The notes: generated by a model from the sequence alone, not told the origin. DNA of 49,334 nucleotides from CAADGL01 sp964643885 (GCA_964643885.1 CAZXUI010000028.1:1-49334); one strand, 5' to 3'. Positions 32,179-41,649 are shown, counted from the first letter of the stretch. Made by a program: numbers and translations.

Positions 32179-34476
32179 ATGTCCTGTCCAGATGTGAGCG
32201 AACTGGAGCGGTACGCCACGGACGCGACGGCGGCGGACGAGTTGAGCGAGATCGGCGAGCACATTCGCACGTGCTCCGAGTGCTCGGCGCTGCTCAGCGA
32301 GATCGGCGACAATCTGCGCGTCGTCGGCCGGGTTCGCGAGGCTCTGCTGCGCGACGCCGTCGTCACGCCGCCGCCGGCGGAGGTGGGGCCGTACCGGGTT
32401 CTGCGCGAGCTGGGTCGCGGCGGAATGGGCGTGGTCTACCTCGCTGAGCAGCGGCAGCCCAAGCGGCTGGTCGCGCTCAAGGTGCTGCGGCCGGAGCGCG
32501 CCTCGGGCGCCCTGGTCGCCCGTTTCGAGCGCGAGGCGTCCGCGCTGGCGCAACTGCACCACCCCGGCATCGCCCAGGTGTACGAATCGGGCGTCGCCGG
32601 CGGCAACGGGCACGGCTGCGGCGGCGCCGCGTATATTGCGATGGAGTACGTCCGCGGCCGGCCGCTCAAGACGTATCTAAGCGAGGCGTCGCCGAGCGTG
32701 GGAGAGCGGATCGAGCTGCTGGCGCAGATCTGCGACGCCGTGCATCACGCACATGTCAAAGGCGTCGTGCACCGCGATCTGAAGCCCGCGAACATCCTCG
32801 TCGTCGACGGGCCGGACGGCGCCGCGGCGCCGAAGATCGTCGATTTCGGCGTCGCGCGGCTGCTGGAGCTTGAGGCGGGCTCCGCCGCGATCGAGACGGA
32901 TCACGGCCAGCTTCTGGGCACGCTGCCCTACATGAGCCCCGAGCAGGTCGCCGGCGACGCGGCCGCCGTCGACGCGCGCTCGGATGTCTTCTCGCTCGGC
33001 GTGCTCGCCTATGAAGTGCTCGGCGGGCGGCGGCCGCACGAGACGGCCGGCCGCTCCTGGCAGGAGGTGGCCCGGGCGGTGACGGAGCAGTCGCCGCCGC
33101 GGCTGGGCCGCTGGGACCGGCGGCTGCGCGGTGACGTGGAGACCGTCGTGGCGCACGCGATGGAACTGGAGCCGGAGCGGCGCTATTCCTCGGCGGCGGA
33201 GATGGCGGCCGATCTGCGGCGCTGCCTGCGTGACGAGCCGATCGTGGCTCGTCCGGCGAGCGCCTGGTACCAGCTTGCGAAGCTCGCGCGGCGGCACCGG
33301 GCCGCGATGCTCGGCGCGGCCGCGTGTCTGGCGCTGCTCGTGATCACGACGGGCGCCGCCGTGGCACAGGCCGTCGTCGCGACGCAGCAGCGCGACGCGG
33401 CCGAGCGGCGTTTCGGGCACGCCCGCGATGCGGCGGCGTACCTGCTGTCGGGCGTCGGCAGCCGCATCGGCGGCGTGCTGGGTGCGGCCGAGATCGACCG
33501 CCACCTGGCGGAGGAAACCTACGCTTTCTATGAAAAGCTGGCCCGCGAGGCGCCGGCCGACCCGGCGATCATTCTCGGGAGACTGGGCGCGCTGTACAAA
33601 CTGATGCGGCTCTCGCTGGCCGTCGGAGATGCGCAGCGTGCAGTCGTGCTGGGTGAAACGGCGCTGCGGCAGATCGAGCCGGTCCGGCCGCTCGTCGCCG
33701 GCGACGCCCGGCTCGTCGAGACGGAACTGAATGTGTACGGAGTGCTGGCGGCCGCTGCGGGCACGCTCGGCGATGCGGCCGCGTCGGAGCGCTGGCGCGG
33801 GCTGGCGGCGGTGCTGGGCGAGCGGGCGGCGGCGGAGGAGCCGGCGTTCGAGGGACACGCCGTCGGCTCGCTGGAGTTCGTCGAGCCGGTCGAGATCACG
33901 CAGCTCAAGCGGCTGCTCGAACGGCAGACGGGCGCGGCGGAGGCGGCCCTGGCGCAGAAGGACGGTCCGGCGGCTGCGGCGCACGTCGCCGAGGCGCTGG
34001 AGTCGCTTGCGTTGCTGATCGACCAGGACCCTCGCAGCGATCCGCTCTACCGCGATGACCTGCCGGATTACGCCCCGCTCGCGGGCCCGATTCTGATTCA
34101 CGCCGGCTCGCGTTTCAGGTACGAGGGCCGGCGGGCCGGGCTCCTGCTGCTGGCGGCCGAGGCCGAGCTGCTCCGCGGAGCGGCCGACGCCGCGGTCGAG
34201 CGCGCCCAGGAGGCGATCGAAATCGCGGCTCGGCAATGCCGTGACCGCCCAATGGAGATTGCGCCGCACGCGATCGCCTTCCGGGCGCAGCGCCAGATGG
34301 CCGCTCTGCTTCGATCGATGGACCGGCCGGTGGCGGCGCTCGAGCACGCGCTGCGGGCCCGGGAGCACGCCGCACGGATCGTCCGCGGCGACCGGCGCAA
34401 CGTCTCCTGGCAGCGGGCGCTGACGGCGATCGACCGGCTCGTGGCGGAGCTGCGCGCCGCAGGCGGCGGCCCGTAG
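32179..34476 (+). CDS. Ser/Thr protein kinase with N-terminal anti-sigma zinc-binding domain and C-terminal sensor region
   Basis: Predicted 765-aa transmembrane kinase. Residues 1-40 hold a zinc-binding anti-sigma-type motif: an early Cys (SCPDV) and the HxxxCxxC element HIRTCSEC. The kinase domain (about 72-335) has the glycine loop LGRGGMGVVYLAE, Lys in VALKVL, catalytic HRDLKPAN, DFG in IVDFGVARL, and GTLPYMSPEQ. One transmembrane helix (MLGAAACLALLVITTGAAVA) is near 370-392. The C-terminus is helical and TPR-like. The ATG at 32179 has GGAGG 8 nt upstream; the ATG at 32152 is an alternative adding nine residues. Such sigma-kinase pairs with a zinc-finger-fused kinase are typical of planctomycetes. 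Confidence 0.9.
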   Translation: MSCPDVSELERYATDATAADELSEIGEHIRTCSECSALLSEIGDNLRVVGRVREALLRDAVVTPPPAEVGPYRVLRELGRGGMGVVYLAEQRQPKRLVALKVLRPERASGALVARFEREASALAQLHHPGIAQVYESGVAGGNGHGCGGAAYIAMEYVRGRPLKTYLSEASPSVGERIELLAQICDAVHHAHVKGVVHRDLKPANILVVDGPDGAAAPKIVDFGVARLLELEAGSAAIETDHGQLLGTLPYMSPEQVAGDAAAVDARSDVFSLGVLAYEVLGGRRPHETAGRSWQEVARAVTEQSPPRLGRWDRRLRGDVETVVAHAMELEPERRYSSAAEMAADLRRCLRDEPIVARPASAWYQLAKLARRHRAAMLGAAACLALLVITTGAAVAQAVVATQQRDAAERRFGHARDAAAYLLSGVGSRIGGVLGAAEIDRHLAEETYAFYEKLAREAPADPAIILGRLGALYKLMRLSLAVGDAQRAVVLGETALRQIEPVRPLVAGDARLVETELNVYGVLAAAAGTLGDAAASERWRGLAAVLGERAAAEEPAFEGHAVGSLEFVEPVEITQLKRLLERQTGAAEAALAQKDGPAAAAHVAEALESLALLIDQDPRSDPLYRDDLPDYAPLAGPILIHAGSRFRYEGRRAGLLLLAAEAELLRGAADAAVERAQEAIEIAARQCRDRPMEIAPHAIAFRAQRQMAALLRSMDRPVAALEHALRAREHAARIVRGDRRNVSWQRALTAIDRLVAELRAAGGGP

Positions 34477-34622
34477 CCGTCCGCCATTCACCGCCCCCCG
34501 TGCTGCGACTACACTCCCTGCGCCCGGGCCCGCCCGGCCGCGCCGCGGTTCCAGCCGCGGCGCGAACAATGATTCCTGGAGCTGCCGCGGGCCGGGCGAT
34601 GATTCGCGGCCGAGAGCACCGC

Positions 34623-37600
34623 ATGCCCGATTCCGCAGCCAGCACGGACGCATCCCGCCCGGAGCTCGACGTTTCCGCCGGCCACGATTGGCGGCTCGGC
34701 CGCTTCCCGAATCTGATGCCACGGCGGATCGAGCAGATTCTGCTGGTTTCCAGCGCCTACGACGCGTTCATTCTCGAAGAGGACGGCCTGCTGACGGAGC
34801 TGATCTTCTCGGAGTACGTCGATCTGGGCCTTACGCACGCGCCGCGCGTCATCCGCGTCACGAACGGGGAGGAGGCGCTCGCGCTGCTGCGGCAGCGCAG
34901 CTTCGACCTGGTCATCACCATGCTGCGCGTCGGCGACATGGACGTGTCGGCGTTCAGCCGTGCTGTCCGCGAGCTGCGGCCGGCGCTGCCCGTCGTGCTG
35001 CTGATCGCCAACGAGCTGGAGCTGGCGCGGCTGGGCGACCGGCGGGCGGAGCTGGGTGTCGACGGCATCTACGTCTGGCAGGGCGACGCCAAGCTCTTTC
35101 TGGCGATCATCAAGGCGACGGAGGACCGCTGGAACGTCGGGCAGGATACGGAGGTCGGCGGCGTCGGGGTGATTATTCTGGTCGAGGACTCGGTCCGCTA
35201 TCGCTCCACGCTGCTGCCGCTGATGTACAGCGAGCTGGTCCAGCAGACGCGGGCCGTCATGACCGAAGGTCTCAACCGCATGCAGAAGCTGCTGCGGCTG
35301 CGAGCGCGGCCGAAAATCCTCATGGCCGAGACGTTCGAAGAGGGCATGGAGCACTATCGCCGCTACCAGGAATACATCTTCGGGCTGATCACGGATGTGA
35401 GCTTCGCCCGCGGCGGCCGGCAGGACCCGCAGGCCGGCATCGAGCTGATCCGCATCATCCGCGAGGAGAACCCGGATCTTCCGGTGCTGCTGCAATCCTC
35501 CGACCCGCGCAATCGCGAGCTGGCGACCTCGCTGGCGGCCAGCTTTCTGCACAAGCGCTCGACGACGCTGCTGCACGACCTGCGCGAGTTCATGCTGCGG
35601 AACTTCGGCTTCGGCGACTTCGTCTTCCGCACGGCCGACGGGCGCGAGGTGGCGCGGGCCTCGGACCTGCGCAGCATGGCCCGCGTGCTGGCGGATGTCC
35701 CGGCCGAGGTGCTCGAGTATCACGCCCGGCGCAATCACTTCTCCAACTGGCTGCGGGCCCGCACGGAGTTCGTGCTGGCCCGGCGGCTGCGGCCGCGGAA
35801 GGTCTCCGAGTTCTCCAACCTGGAGGCGCTGCGCAAGTACCTGATCATGGCCTTCGACGAGGTGCAGCGGCAGAACCGCCGCGGCGTGGTGGAGGATTTC
35901 TCGCGCGAGCGCTTCGACCCGACGGCCAGCTTCGCCCGCATCGGCGGCGGCTCGCTGGGCGGCAAGGCCCGCGGCCTGGCATTCATCGACGCGCTGCTGG
36001 CGCGGCACCAGCTCGATCGCCAGTTTCCCGACGTGCGCATCTTCGTCCCCCGCAGCGTCGTGATCGGCACGGCGATCTTCGACGAGTTCCTGGACCGCAA
36101 CCGCCTGCGCCGGCCGGAGCTCTACACCGCCGACGAGCAGAAGCTGCGCGAGCAGTTCCTGGCGGCGGAGTTCCCGGACCGCGTGCTGGCCGACCTGCGA
36201 GCCCTGCTCGAGATCGTCCGCTACCCGCTGGCCGTCCGCTCGAGCAGCCTGCTGGAGGACTCGCAGTTCTATCCCTTCGCGGGTGTCTACGGCACCTACA
36301 TGCTGCCCAACAACCACCCCGACCTGGCGGTGCGGCTGTGGCAGCTCTGCGAGGCGATCAAGCTCGTCTTCGCCTCCACCTTCTTCCCCAGCGCACGCCA
36401 GTACCTGGAGACCACGCCGCACCACCTCGAAGCCCAGAAGATGGCCGTGATCATTCAGCAGGCCGTCGGACGGCCGCACGAGCATTACTTCTATCCCGAC
36501 TTCGCCGGGGTGGTCCGCTCCTACAATTTCTATCCCTTCGGCCACATGAAGCCGGAGGACGGCGTGGCCAGCGTCGCGCTGGGCCTGGGCAAGACGGTCG
36601 TCGAAGGCGGCGAGGCGCTGCGCTTCAGCCCCGCACACCCCCAGGTGCTGCCGCAACTGACCGACGGCAAGCAGTTTCTCGATCAGTCGCAGCGGCGCTT
36701 CTTCGCGATCGACCTGGAACGGGCGGACTGTAGTCCCACGGCCGGAGAAGACGCGGCCATCGCCGAGCTCGATCTCGACACGGCCGAGAGTCACGGCACG
36801 CTCGGGGCGATCGGCAGCGTCTGGTCGCCTGAGAACCAGGCCTTCTACGACGGCATCCACCGGCCGGGCGTCCGCGCGGTCACGTTCGCCCACGTGCTCA
36901 AGAGCGACCTGTTTCCCCTGGCCGAGCTGCTGCGGCGGCTGCTGGAGCTGGCGCGGCTGGGGCTGGCCGGCCCGGTGGAGATGGAGTTCGCCGTCAATCT
37001 GACCTCGCCCCGGCGGGAGTTCGCCGTCCTCCAGGTGCGGCCGTACGGCGCCGGCGGACGCTACGAGCCCGTCGACGTGGACGGGATCGACCGCGGCGAG
37101 CTGGTCTGCTACAGCGAGCGGGCGCTGGGCAACGGCATCGTCGACGGCCTGCGCGACATCGTCTACGTCCGGCCGGAGACTTTCGACGCGGCCGAGACGC
37201 AGACGATCGCCCGCGAGCTGGCCGCGTTCAATGAACGGCTGCGCTCCGCCGAGCGCGAATACCTGCTGATCGGCCCGGGGCGGTGGGGCTCGACCAACCG
37301 CTGGCTGGGCATCCCGGTCGTCTGGGGCCAGATCTCGGCCGCCCGGGTCATCGTCGAGGCGTCGCTGGAGAACTTCATCGTCGACCCGTCGCAGGGCAGC
37401 CATTTCTTTCACAACCTCACGTCGCTCGGCGCGAGTTATCTGACGATCAACCCGCGGCTGGGCGAGGGGTTCATCGACTGGGGCTGGCTGGAAGCGCTTC
37501 CGGCAGAGGGCGAGACGCGCTTCGTCCGACATGTCCGGCCGGCCGAGCCGATCGAGGCACGCATCGACGGCCGGACCAGCCGGGGGGCGGTGCTCAAGCG

Positions 37601-37640
37601 GGCCCGGCGGCAGACGCTGGCGGGGGGCAATGACGGCTAG
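34623..37640 (+). CDS. Receiver-like domains fused to PEP-synthase-type ATP-grasp domain
   Basis: Predicted 1005-aa protein. Residues about 35-160 form a degenerate receiver-like domain (QILLVSSAYDAF; the acidic pair is missing). Residues about 175-325 form a second receiver that looks complete: ILVEDSVRYRS, Asp in GLITDVSF, and Lys in FLHKRS. The rest is the pyruvate phosphate dikinase N-terminal ATP-binding domain: GGGSLGGKARGLAF and PLAVRSSSLLEDSQFYPFAG. The swivelling phospho-His domain and the PEP-binding barrel of PEP synthase are both absent, so it cannot carry out the full reaction alone. The ATG at 34623 has GAGAG upstream. Related proteins occur in planctomycetes and Bacteroidetes; their function is not known to me. 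Confidence 0.8.
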   Translation: MPDSAASTDASRPELDVSAGHDWRLGRFPNLMPRRIEQILLVSSAYDAFILEEDGLLTELIFSEYVDLGLTHAPRVIRVTNGEEALALLRQRSFDLVITMLRVGDMDVSAFSRAVRELRPALPVVLLIANELELARLGDRRAELGVDGIYVWQGDAKLFLAIIKATEDRWNVGQDTEVGGVGVIILVEDSVRYRSTLLPLMYSELVQQTRAVMTEGLNRMQKLLRLRARPKILMAETFEEGMEHYRRYQEYIFGLITDVSFARGGRQDPQAGIELIRIIREENPDLPVLLQSSDPRNRELATSLAASFLHKRSTTLLHDLREFMLRNFGFGDFVFRTADGREVARASDLRSMARVLADVPAEVLEYHARRNHFSNWLRARTEFVLARRLRPRKVSEFSNLEALRKYLIMAFDEVQRQNRRGVVEDFSRERFDPTASFARIGGGSLGGKARGLAFIDALLARHQLDRQFPDVRIFVPRSVVIGTAIFDEFLDRNRLRRPELYTADEQKLREQFLAAEFPDRVLADLRALLEIVRYPLAVRSSSLLEDSQFYPFAGVYGTYMLPNNHPDLAVRLWQLCEAIKLVFASTFFPSARQYLETTPHHLEAQKMAVIIQQAVGRPHEHYFYPDFAGVVRSYNFYPFGHMKPEDGVASVALGLGKTVVEGGEALRFSPAHPQVLPQLTDGKQFLDQSQRRFFAIDLERADCSPTAGEDAAIAELDLDTAESHGTLGAIGSVWSPENQAFYDGIHRPGVRAVTFAHVLKSDLFPLAELLRRLLELARLGLAGPVEMEFAVNLTSPRREFAVLQVRPYGAGGRYEPVDVDGIDRGELVCYSERALGNGIVDGLRDIVYVRPETFDAAETQTIARELAAFNERLRSAEREYLLIGPGRWGSTNRWLGIPVVWGQISAARVIVEASLENFIVDPSQGSHFFHNLTSLGASYLTINPRLGEGFIDWGWLEALPAEGETRFVRHVRPAEPIEARIDGRTSRGAVLKRARRQTLAGGNDG

Positions 37641-37741
37641 TCTGGCTGTTCCGGCGTCCCGCGAGACGGGAAGCGCGGCCGGCTCGCCCGCAACTCGCTC
37701 GGAACCGCGGCGGACGAGTGATCCGCGCCATCCCTGGGTGG

Positions 37742-37770
37742 CGTGGGCAAGCGCGAGCTTGCCCGTGCGG
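37742..37770. repeat. GGGCAAGC-type hairpin repeat, inverted copy
   Basis: GGGCAAGC (37745-37752) pairs perfectly with GCTTGCCC (37757-37764) around loop GCGA. Read on the minus strand it continues CACGCCACCCA, matching the downstream flank of the copies at 23127-23178. It lies upstream of the gdhA promoter. Confidence 0.75.
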
Positions 37771-37784
37771 GCCGGCCGCGGCAT

Positions 37785-37812
37785 TTGAAGTGCGAAAATT
37801 CCGCGGTAGGAT
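37785..37812 (+). promoter_or_regulatory. Candidate promoter for gdhA
   Basis: TTGAAG (37785-37790), 16-bp spacer, TAGGAT (37807-37812). It lies about 54 bp before the gdhA ATG, in a locally AT-richer stretch. Confidence 0.45.
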
Positions 37813-37865
37813 GGCGTCTTTCGCCGTTTGGGCACGCTCACGACCAGAGGACCCCGAGGCCTTCC

Positions 37866-39155
37866 ATGACGCAGCGTTACGCGCCGCCACCCGGTTCCGG
37901 ACTGCTCTTTGAAACCTCGCCCGCCTACCAGCGAGTCATCGCCAACTTCGAATCCGCCGCCGCCGTGCTCAACCTCGACCCGAACACGGCCGCGCGGCTG
38001 CGCCGGCCGGAGAAGATCCTGATCGTCTCCGTCCCGGTCCGCATGGACGACGGCTCGGTCAAGGTCTTCACCGGCTACCGCGTGCAGCACAACGACTCGC
38101 TTGGTCCTTACAAGGGCGGCATCCGCTACCACCCCGAGGTGGACGTGGGCGAGGTGTGTGCGCTGGCGATGCAGATGAGCTGGAAGACGGCCGTCGCGGG
38201 GCTGCCGCTGGGCGGGGCGAAGGGCGGCGTGCGGGTGGACCCCTATCGGCTCAGCTACCAGGAGCTTCAGCGGCTGACGCGCCGCTACACGGCTGAGATC
38301 ATGCCGCTGATCGGGCCGGAGATCGACATTCCCGCGCCGGACATGGGCACCAACGAGCGGACCATGGCCTGGATCATGGACACGTTCAGCGCCCGCTCCG
38401 GCAAGTTCGTGCCCGAGGTCGTCACCGGCAAGCCGGTGGACGTGGGCGGCTCGGCCGTTCGCACCGAGGCGACCGGCCGCGGCGTGGTCTACACGACGAT
38501 GGAGGCGGCCGCCGAAATCGGGCTGAAGCTGGGCGGGGCGACGGTCGTTTTGCATGGATTCGGCAACGTGGGCACGTATGCGGCGATCGATTTCGCCAAG
38601 CTCGGCGCGAAGGTGATCGCGGTGGCGGATGTGTCCGGCGGCTACGTGAACGAATCGGGCATCGACGTGCCGCGCTTCATCGAGCACGCCAAGAAGCATC
38701 GCTCGCTCGAGGGGATCGACGGCGCCGACCGCATCGCCGCGGAGGACGTGCTGACGATTCCGTGTGACGTGCTCGTGCCGGCCGCGACCGGCCACGTGAT
38801 CACCAAGGAGAACGCGCCGCGCGTCAAGTGCAAGATTCTGGCGGAGGGGGCCAACGGCCCGACGATGCCCGATGCGGACCCGATCCTCGACGCGAGCGGC
38901 ATTGCGACGATTCCCGACATCGTCTGCAACGCCGGCGGCGTGATCGTCTCCTACTTCGAGTGGGTGCAGGGCGGCATGAACTTCTTCTGGTCGGAGGACG
39001 AGATCGATTCGCGGCTGCACCGGATTCTCTCGAGCGGCTACCGCAACGTCCGCCGCTTCGCCCAGGAGAACAACGTCAGCATGCGCACCGCGGCTCTGTG
39101 CGTGGGCATCAGCCGGATCGACCGGACGATGCGCCTGCGCGGTCTGTACGCCTGA
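37866..39155 (+). CDS. gdhA: Glutamate dehydrogenase, NAD(P)-dependent
   Basis: Predicted 429-aa enzyme interconverting glutamate with 2-oxoglutarate and ammonia. The N-terminal dimerisation domain contains FTGYRVQHNDSLGPYKGGIR and the catalytic Lys in LPLGGAKGGVRVDP. PAPDMGTNERTMAWIMD follows. The Rossmann domain has HGFGNVGTYAA. The C-terminus carries PDIVCNAGGVIVSYFEWVQG. Length is that of the shorter bacterial hexameric class (about 420-450 aa). The ATG at 37866 is preferred because the upstream frame contains a repeat and a promoter; GAGG precedes it. Coenzyme preference cannot be read with confidence. Confidence 0.95.
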   Translation: MTQRYAPPPGSGLLFETSPAYQRVIANFESAAAVLNLDPNTAARLRRPEKILIVSVPVRMDDGSVKVFTGYRVQHNDSLGPYKGGIRYHPEVDVGEVCALAMQMSWKTAVAGLPLGGAKGGVRVDPYRLSYQELQRLTRRYTAEIMPLIGPEIDIPAPDMGTNERTMAWIMDTFSARSGKFVPEVVTGKPVDVGGSAVRTEATGRGVVYTTMEAAAEIGLKLGGATVVLHGFGNVGTYAAIDFAKLGAKVIAVADVSGGYVNESGIDVPRFIEHAKKHRSLEGIDGADRIAAEDVLTIPCDVLVPAATGHVITKENAPRVKCKILAEGANGPTMPDADPILDASGIATIPDIVCNAGGVIVSYFEWVQGGMNFFWSEDEIDSRLHRILSSGYRNVRRFAQENNVSMRTAALCVGISRIDRTMRLRGLYA

Positions 39156-39343
39156 TTCGCTCTCGAGGCTGATCGTGGACCGCAGTCGCACGCCGCCCGC
39201 TGGTTTTCTGACCGGCCGGCCGCTGGCGATACGTCCACCCTCCCAACCGGATCACGGCGCCCGCGGGTGGGTCTGCCGCCCGGTTGGCGTGCTCGTCGCG
39301 CCGAAACCGCCTTCGACGGATCGCGACTCTCAGGAGACTCCGC

Positions 39344-40621
39344 ATGCGCCGGACCGCTCGGGATCGCTTCGCACGCAGCACCGCGCCGGGCTGGCTGGCC
39401 GCGGCCGCAGGATGGGTCCTGGCCGGGCCGGCCGCCGCCCAGTGGACGCAGTGGGGCGGGCCGGAGCGGAACTTCGTCTCGGCGCCGGTGGTTCTGGCGG
39501 ACAACTGGCCGGAGGCGGGGCCGCGCAAGCTCTGGAGCCGCGAGATCGGCCCGGGACACTCGTCGATTCTGGTCGACGGCAAGCGGCTGTACACGATGTG
39601 CCGCCGCGGCGATCAGGACGTCGTGCTCGCGCTCAACGCGGAGACCGGCGAAACGGTGTGGGAGTACGCCTACGACGCGCCGCCGAAGCCGGACATGCAG
39701 CTTGAGTTCGGCCCCGGCCCGCACTCCACCCCGCTGATCGTCGGCGACCGGCTCTACACCGTCGGCGCCACGGTGCGGTTCCACTGTCTCGACAAGCACA
39801 GCGGCAAGGTCATCTGGCAGCATGACCTGATGAAGGAGCTGGGCGCAAGCCATCTCGGCCGCGGCTACGGCGCCAGTCCGCTGGCCTGGCGGGACACGGT
39901 CATTCTCAGCGTCGGCGGGCCGGAGGTCGGCCTGGCCGCCTTCAGGCAGGACAGCGGCGAGGTCGTCTGGAAGAGCGAGCCGATGCGCGGCGGATACCCG
40001 TCACCGATCATCGCGACGATCGCCGGCCGGCCGCAGGTGATCGTGGCGCTGGCGGCGGTCCGGGCGGGACTGGATCCGGACACGGGGGCGACGCTGTGGA
40101 AGACGACGGTGGATCAGCAGCTCGCGGCGATCATGAGCACGCCGATCTTCGTCGCGCCCGACAAGGTGTTCTTCACCTGCGCGTATGGCGGCGGCAGCCA
40201 GCTCTTCCAGATCCGCGAGGAGGGCGGCGCGTTCGTGCCCGAGCTGCTGTGGCACAGCAAGCGGCTGAAGGTGCAGCATGGCAACGCGGTCCGGGTGGGT
40301 GACATTGTGGTCGGATCGAGCGGCGATTTCGGGCCGGCGTTTCTGATGGCGGTCAGCCTCGCAGACGGCGAAATGGTCTGGCGCGAGCGCGGCTTCGCCA
40401 AGGCGACGCTGCTGCTGGCCGGCGAGCGGATGCTGATCCTGGATGAGGAGGGCGACCTGGCGCTGGCGACGCCGTCGCGCGAGGGATTGACCATTCACGC
40501 CCGCGCGAATCTGCTGGCCGCCAAGTCGTGGACCGTGCCCACCCTCGTCGGCACGACGCTCTACCTGCGCGACAATAAGACCATCGCCGCGGTCGATCTC
40601 GCCCCGGGCGGCGGGGCCTAG
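39344..40621 (+). CDS. Exported PQQ-like beta-propeller protein
   Basis: Predicted 425-aa exported protein. A signal segment (GWLAAAAGWVLAGPAAAQ) is followed by WTQWGGPERNFVSAP, the usual opening of planctomycete PQQ-like proteins. Repeats of the propeller type follow (VLALNAETGETVWEYAYD, CLDKHSGKVIWQHDLM, FRQDSGEVVWKSEPM, GLDPDTGATLWKTTV, SLADGEMVWRERGF), which is about five to seven blades. It is not BamB by context. The ATG at 39344 has AGGAG 8 nt upstream. It probably resides in the periplasm. No enzyme motif for quinoprotein dehydrogenase was recognised. Confidence 0.87.
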   Translation: MRRTARDRFARSTAPGWLAAAAGWVLAGPAAAQWTQWGGPERNFVSAPVVLADNWPEAGPRKLWSREIGPGHSSILVDGKRLYTMCRRGDQDVVLALNAETGETVWEYAYDAPPKPDMQLEFGPGPHSTPLIVGDRLYTVGATVRFHCLDKHSGKVIWQHDLMKELGASHLGRGYGASPLAWRDTVILSVGGPEVGLAAFRQDSGEVVWKSEPMRGGYPSPIIATIAGRPQVIVALAAVRAGLDPDTGATLWKTTVDQQLAAIMSTPIFVAPDKVFFTCAYGGGSQLFQIREEGGAFVPELLWHSKRLKVQHGNAVRVGDIVVGSSGDFGPAFLMAVSLADGEMVWRERGFAKATLLLAGERMLILDEEGDLALATPSREGLTIHARANLLAAKSWTVPTLVGTTLYLRDNKTIAAVDLAPGGGA

Positions 40622-40773
40622 CGCCGCCGGGCCGGGTTCAGCCCGTGATTCGGCGTGATTTACCCTCAAATCCCATTCGCGCCCCGCGTCGGCCCTGTGT
40701 AGAATGGGCCGCATACGTCCGGCGCGACGATGGTGCGATTCGTCCGCCGATCTCGGGATTGTCTGGAGGGAAG

Positions 40774-41634
40774 ATGAGCCGCGCGTCCGTTCTCACCACC
40801 ATCGTTCTGCTGACCTGGGCCGCGTCCACCGCCGCGGCCGGCTACACGCGAAACATCCTGATCACCGGCTACTGGCCGCCGACGAACGAGATGCTGCGGC
40901 AGTTCAGCCCCAACGAGCTTCAGAACCCCGGCGGCTGGGTCGGCGAGAACTGGGAGGGCCGCGGCTACAACGTCTACGCGTATTTTCCCGAGTTCCCCTT
41001 CGGCTTCGGCCAGGGTGTCGGCGATTTCGAGATCGACTATCAGGACACGAGCAACGACTGGTGGGAGATCACCTCGCAGGTCAATCCCGTGGGCATCATC
41101 ACCTTCAGCCGATCCAACACGAACAACGGCTGGGAGCTGGAGGGCGGCAACCGGACCTACTCGTCGGCGTTCTGGACGAATGACTACGAGGCCCCGCGCC
41201 GGCCGACGGCCGATCTGCCGATCATGGAAGAGCCGCACCTGAACGAGCGCTTCTCGTCGCTGCCGATGCAGCGGATCGTCAATGCCGTGCGGGCCTCCGG
41301 GGCCGATGTCGACCCGTTCATCAACCCGATCGACAACAGCCGCTATCTCTCGAACTTCATCGGCTACCACGGCAACTGGTACCACGACATGCACTCTGAC
41401 CCGCTCGACGAATACTGGAACGTCGCCGCGGGGCACATTCACGTCGGCCAGGGCACGGACCTTTCGGCGGCCGAGATGGCGACGGAAGTGACGCTGCGCG
41501 TGTTGATCGACCATCTCGACCGGCAGATCAATCTGGCGGAGGCGAACGGGTGGCTGCGGGAGATTCCGGAGCCGTCGACGGCGGTGTTGCTGGTGTTGGG
41601 TGGGCTGATGTTCGTCGCGCGCCGGCGAGCCTGA
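40774..41634 (+). CDS. PEP-CTERM protein resembling pyroglutamyl peptidase (C15 fold)
   Basis: Predicted 286-aa exported protein. A signal peptide (TTIVLLTWAASTAAAG) starts it. IPEPSTAVLLVLGG with a following RRR forms a PEP-CTERM sorting tag at the end. The middle resembles pyroglutamyl peptidase I: NILITGYWPP (ILLTGF in C15), PVGIITFSRSNTNNGWELEG (aligned with the catalytic Glu region), and SNFIGYHGN (SNTAGTYVC in C15). AAGHIHVG carries the His that follows (FIHVP in C15). In this alignment the catalytic Cys is Asn, so the enzyme would be inactive or altered. The ATG at 40774 follows TGGAGGG. The fold assignment is by eye and moderate. Confidence 0.78.
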   Translation: MSRASVLTTIVLLTWAASTAAAGYTRNILITGYWPPTNEMLRQFSPNELQNPGGWVGENWEGRGYNVYAYFPEFPFGFGQGVGDFEIDYQDTSNDWWEITSQVNPVGIITFSRSNTNNGWELEGGNRTYSSAFWTNDYEAPRRPTADLPIMEEPHLNERFSSLPMQRIVNAVRASGADVDPFINPIDNSRYLSNFIGYHGNWYHDMHSDPLDEYWNVAAGHIHVGQGTDLSAAEMATEVTLRVLIDHLDRQINLAEANGWLREIPEPSTAVLLVLGGLMFVARRRA

Positions 41635-41649
41635 GCGCCGCGCGAAACA

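Noticed and set aside
34509..39191. A 1560-codon open frame on the minus strand across the ATP-grasp and glutamate dehydrogenase genes
   Set aside because: It is antisense to two genes with clear family motifs. Its translation is Arg/His/Leu/Gln-rich without domains, as expected for an antisense frame in GC-rich coding DNA.
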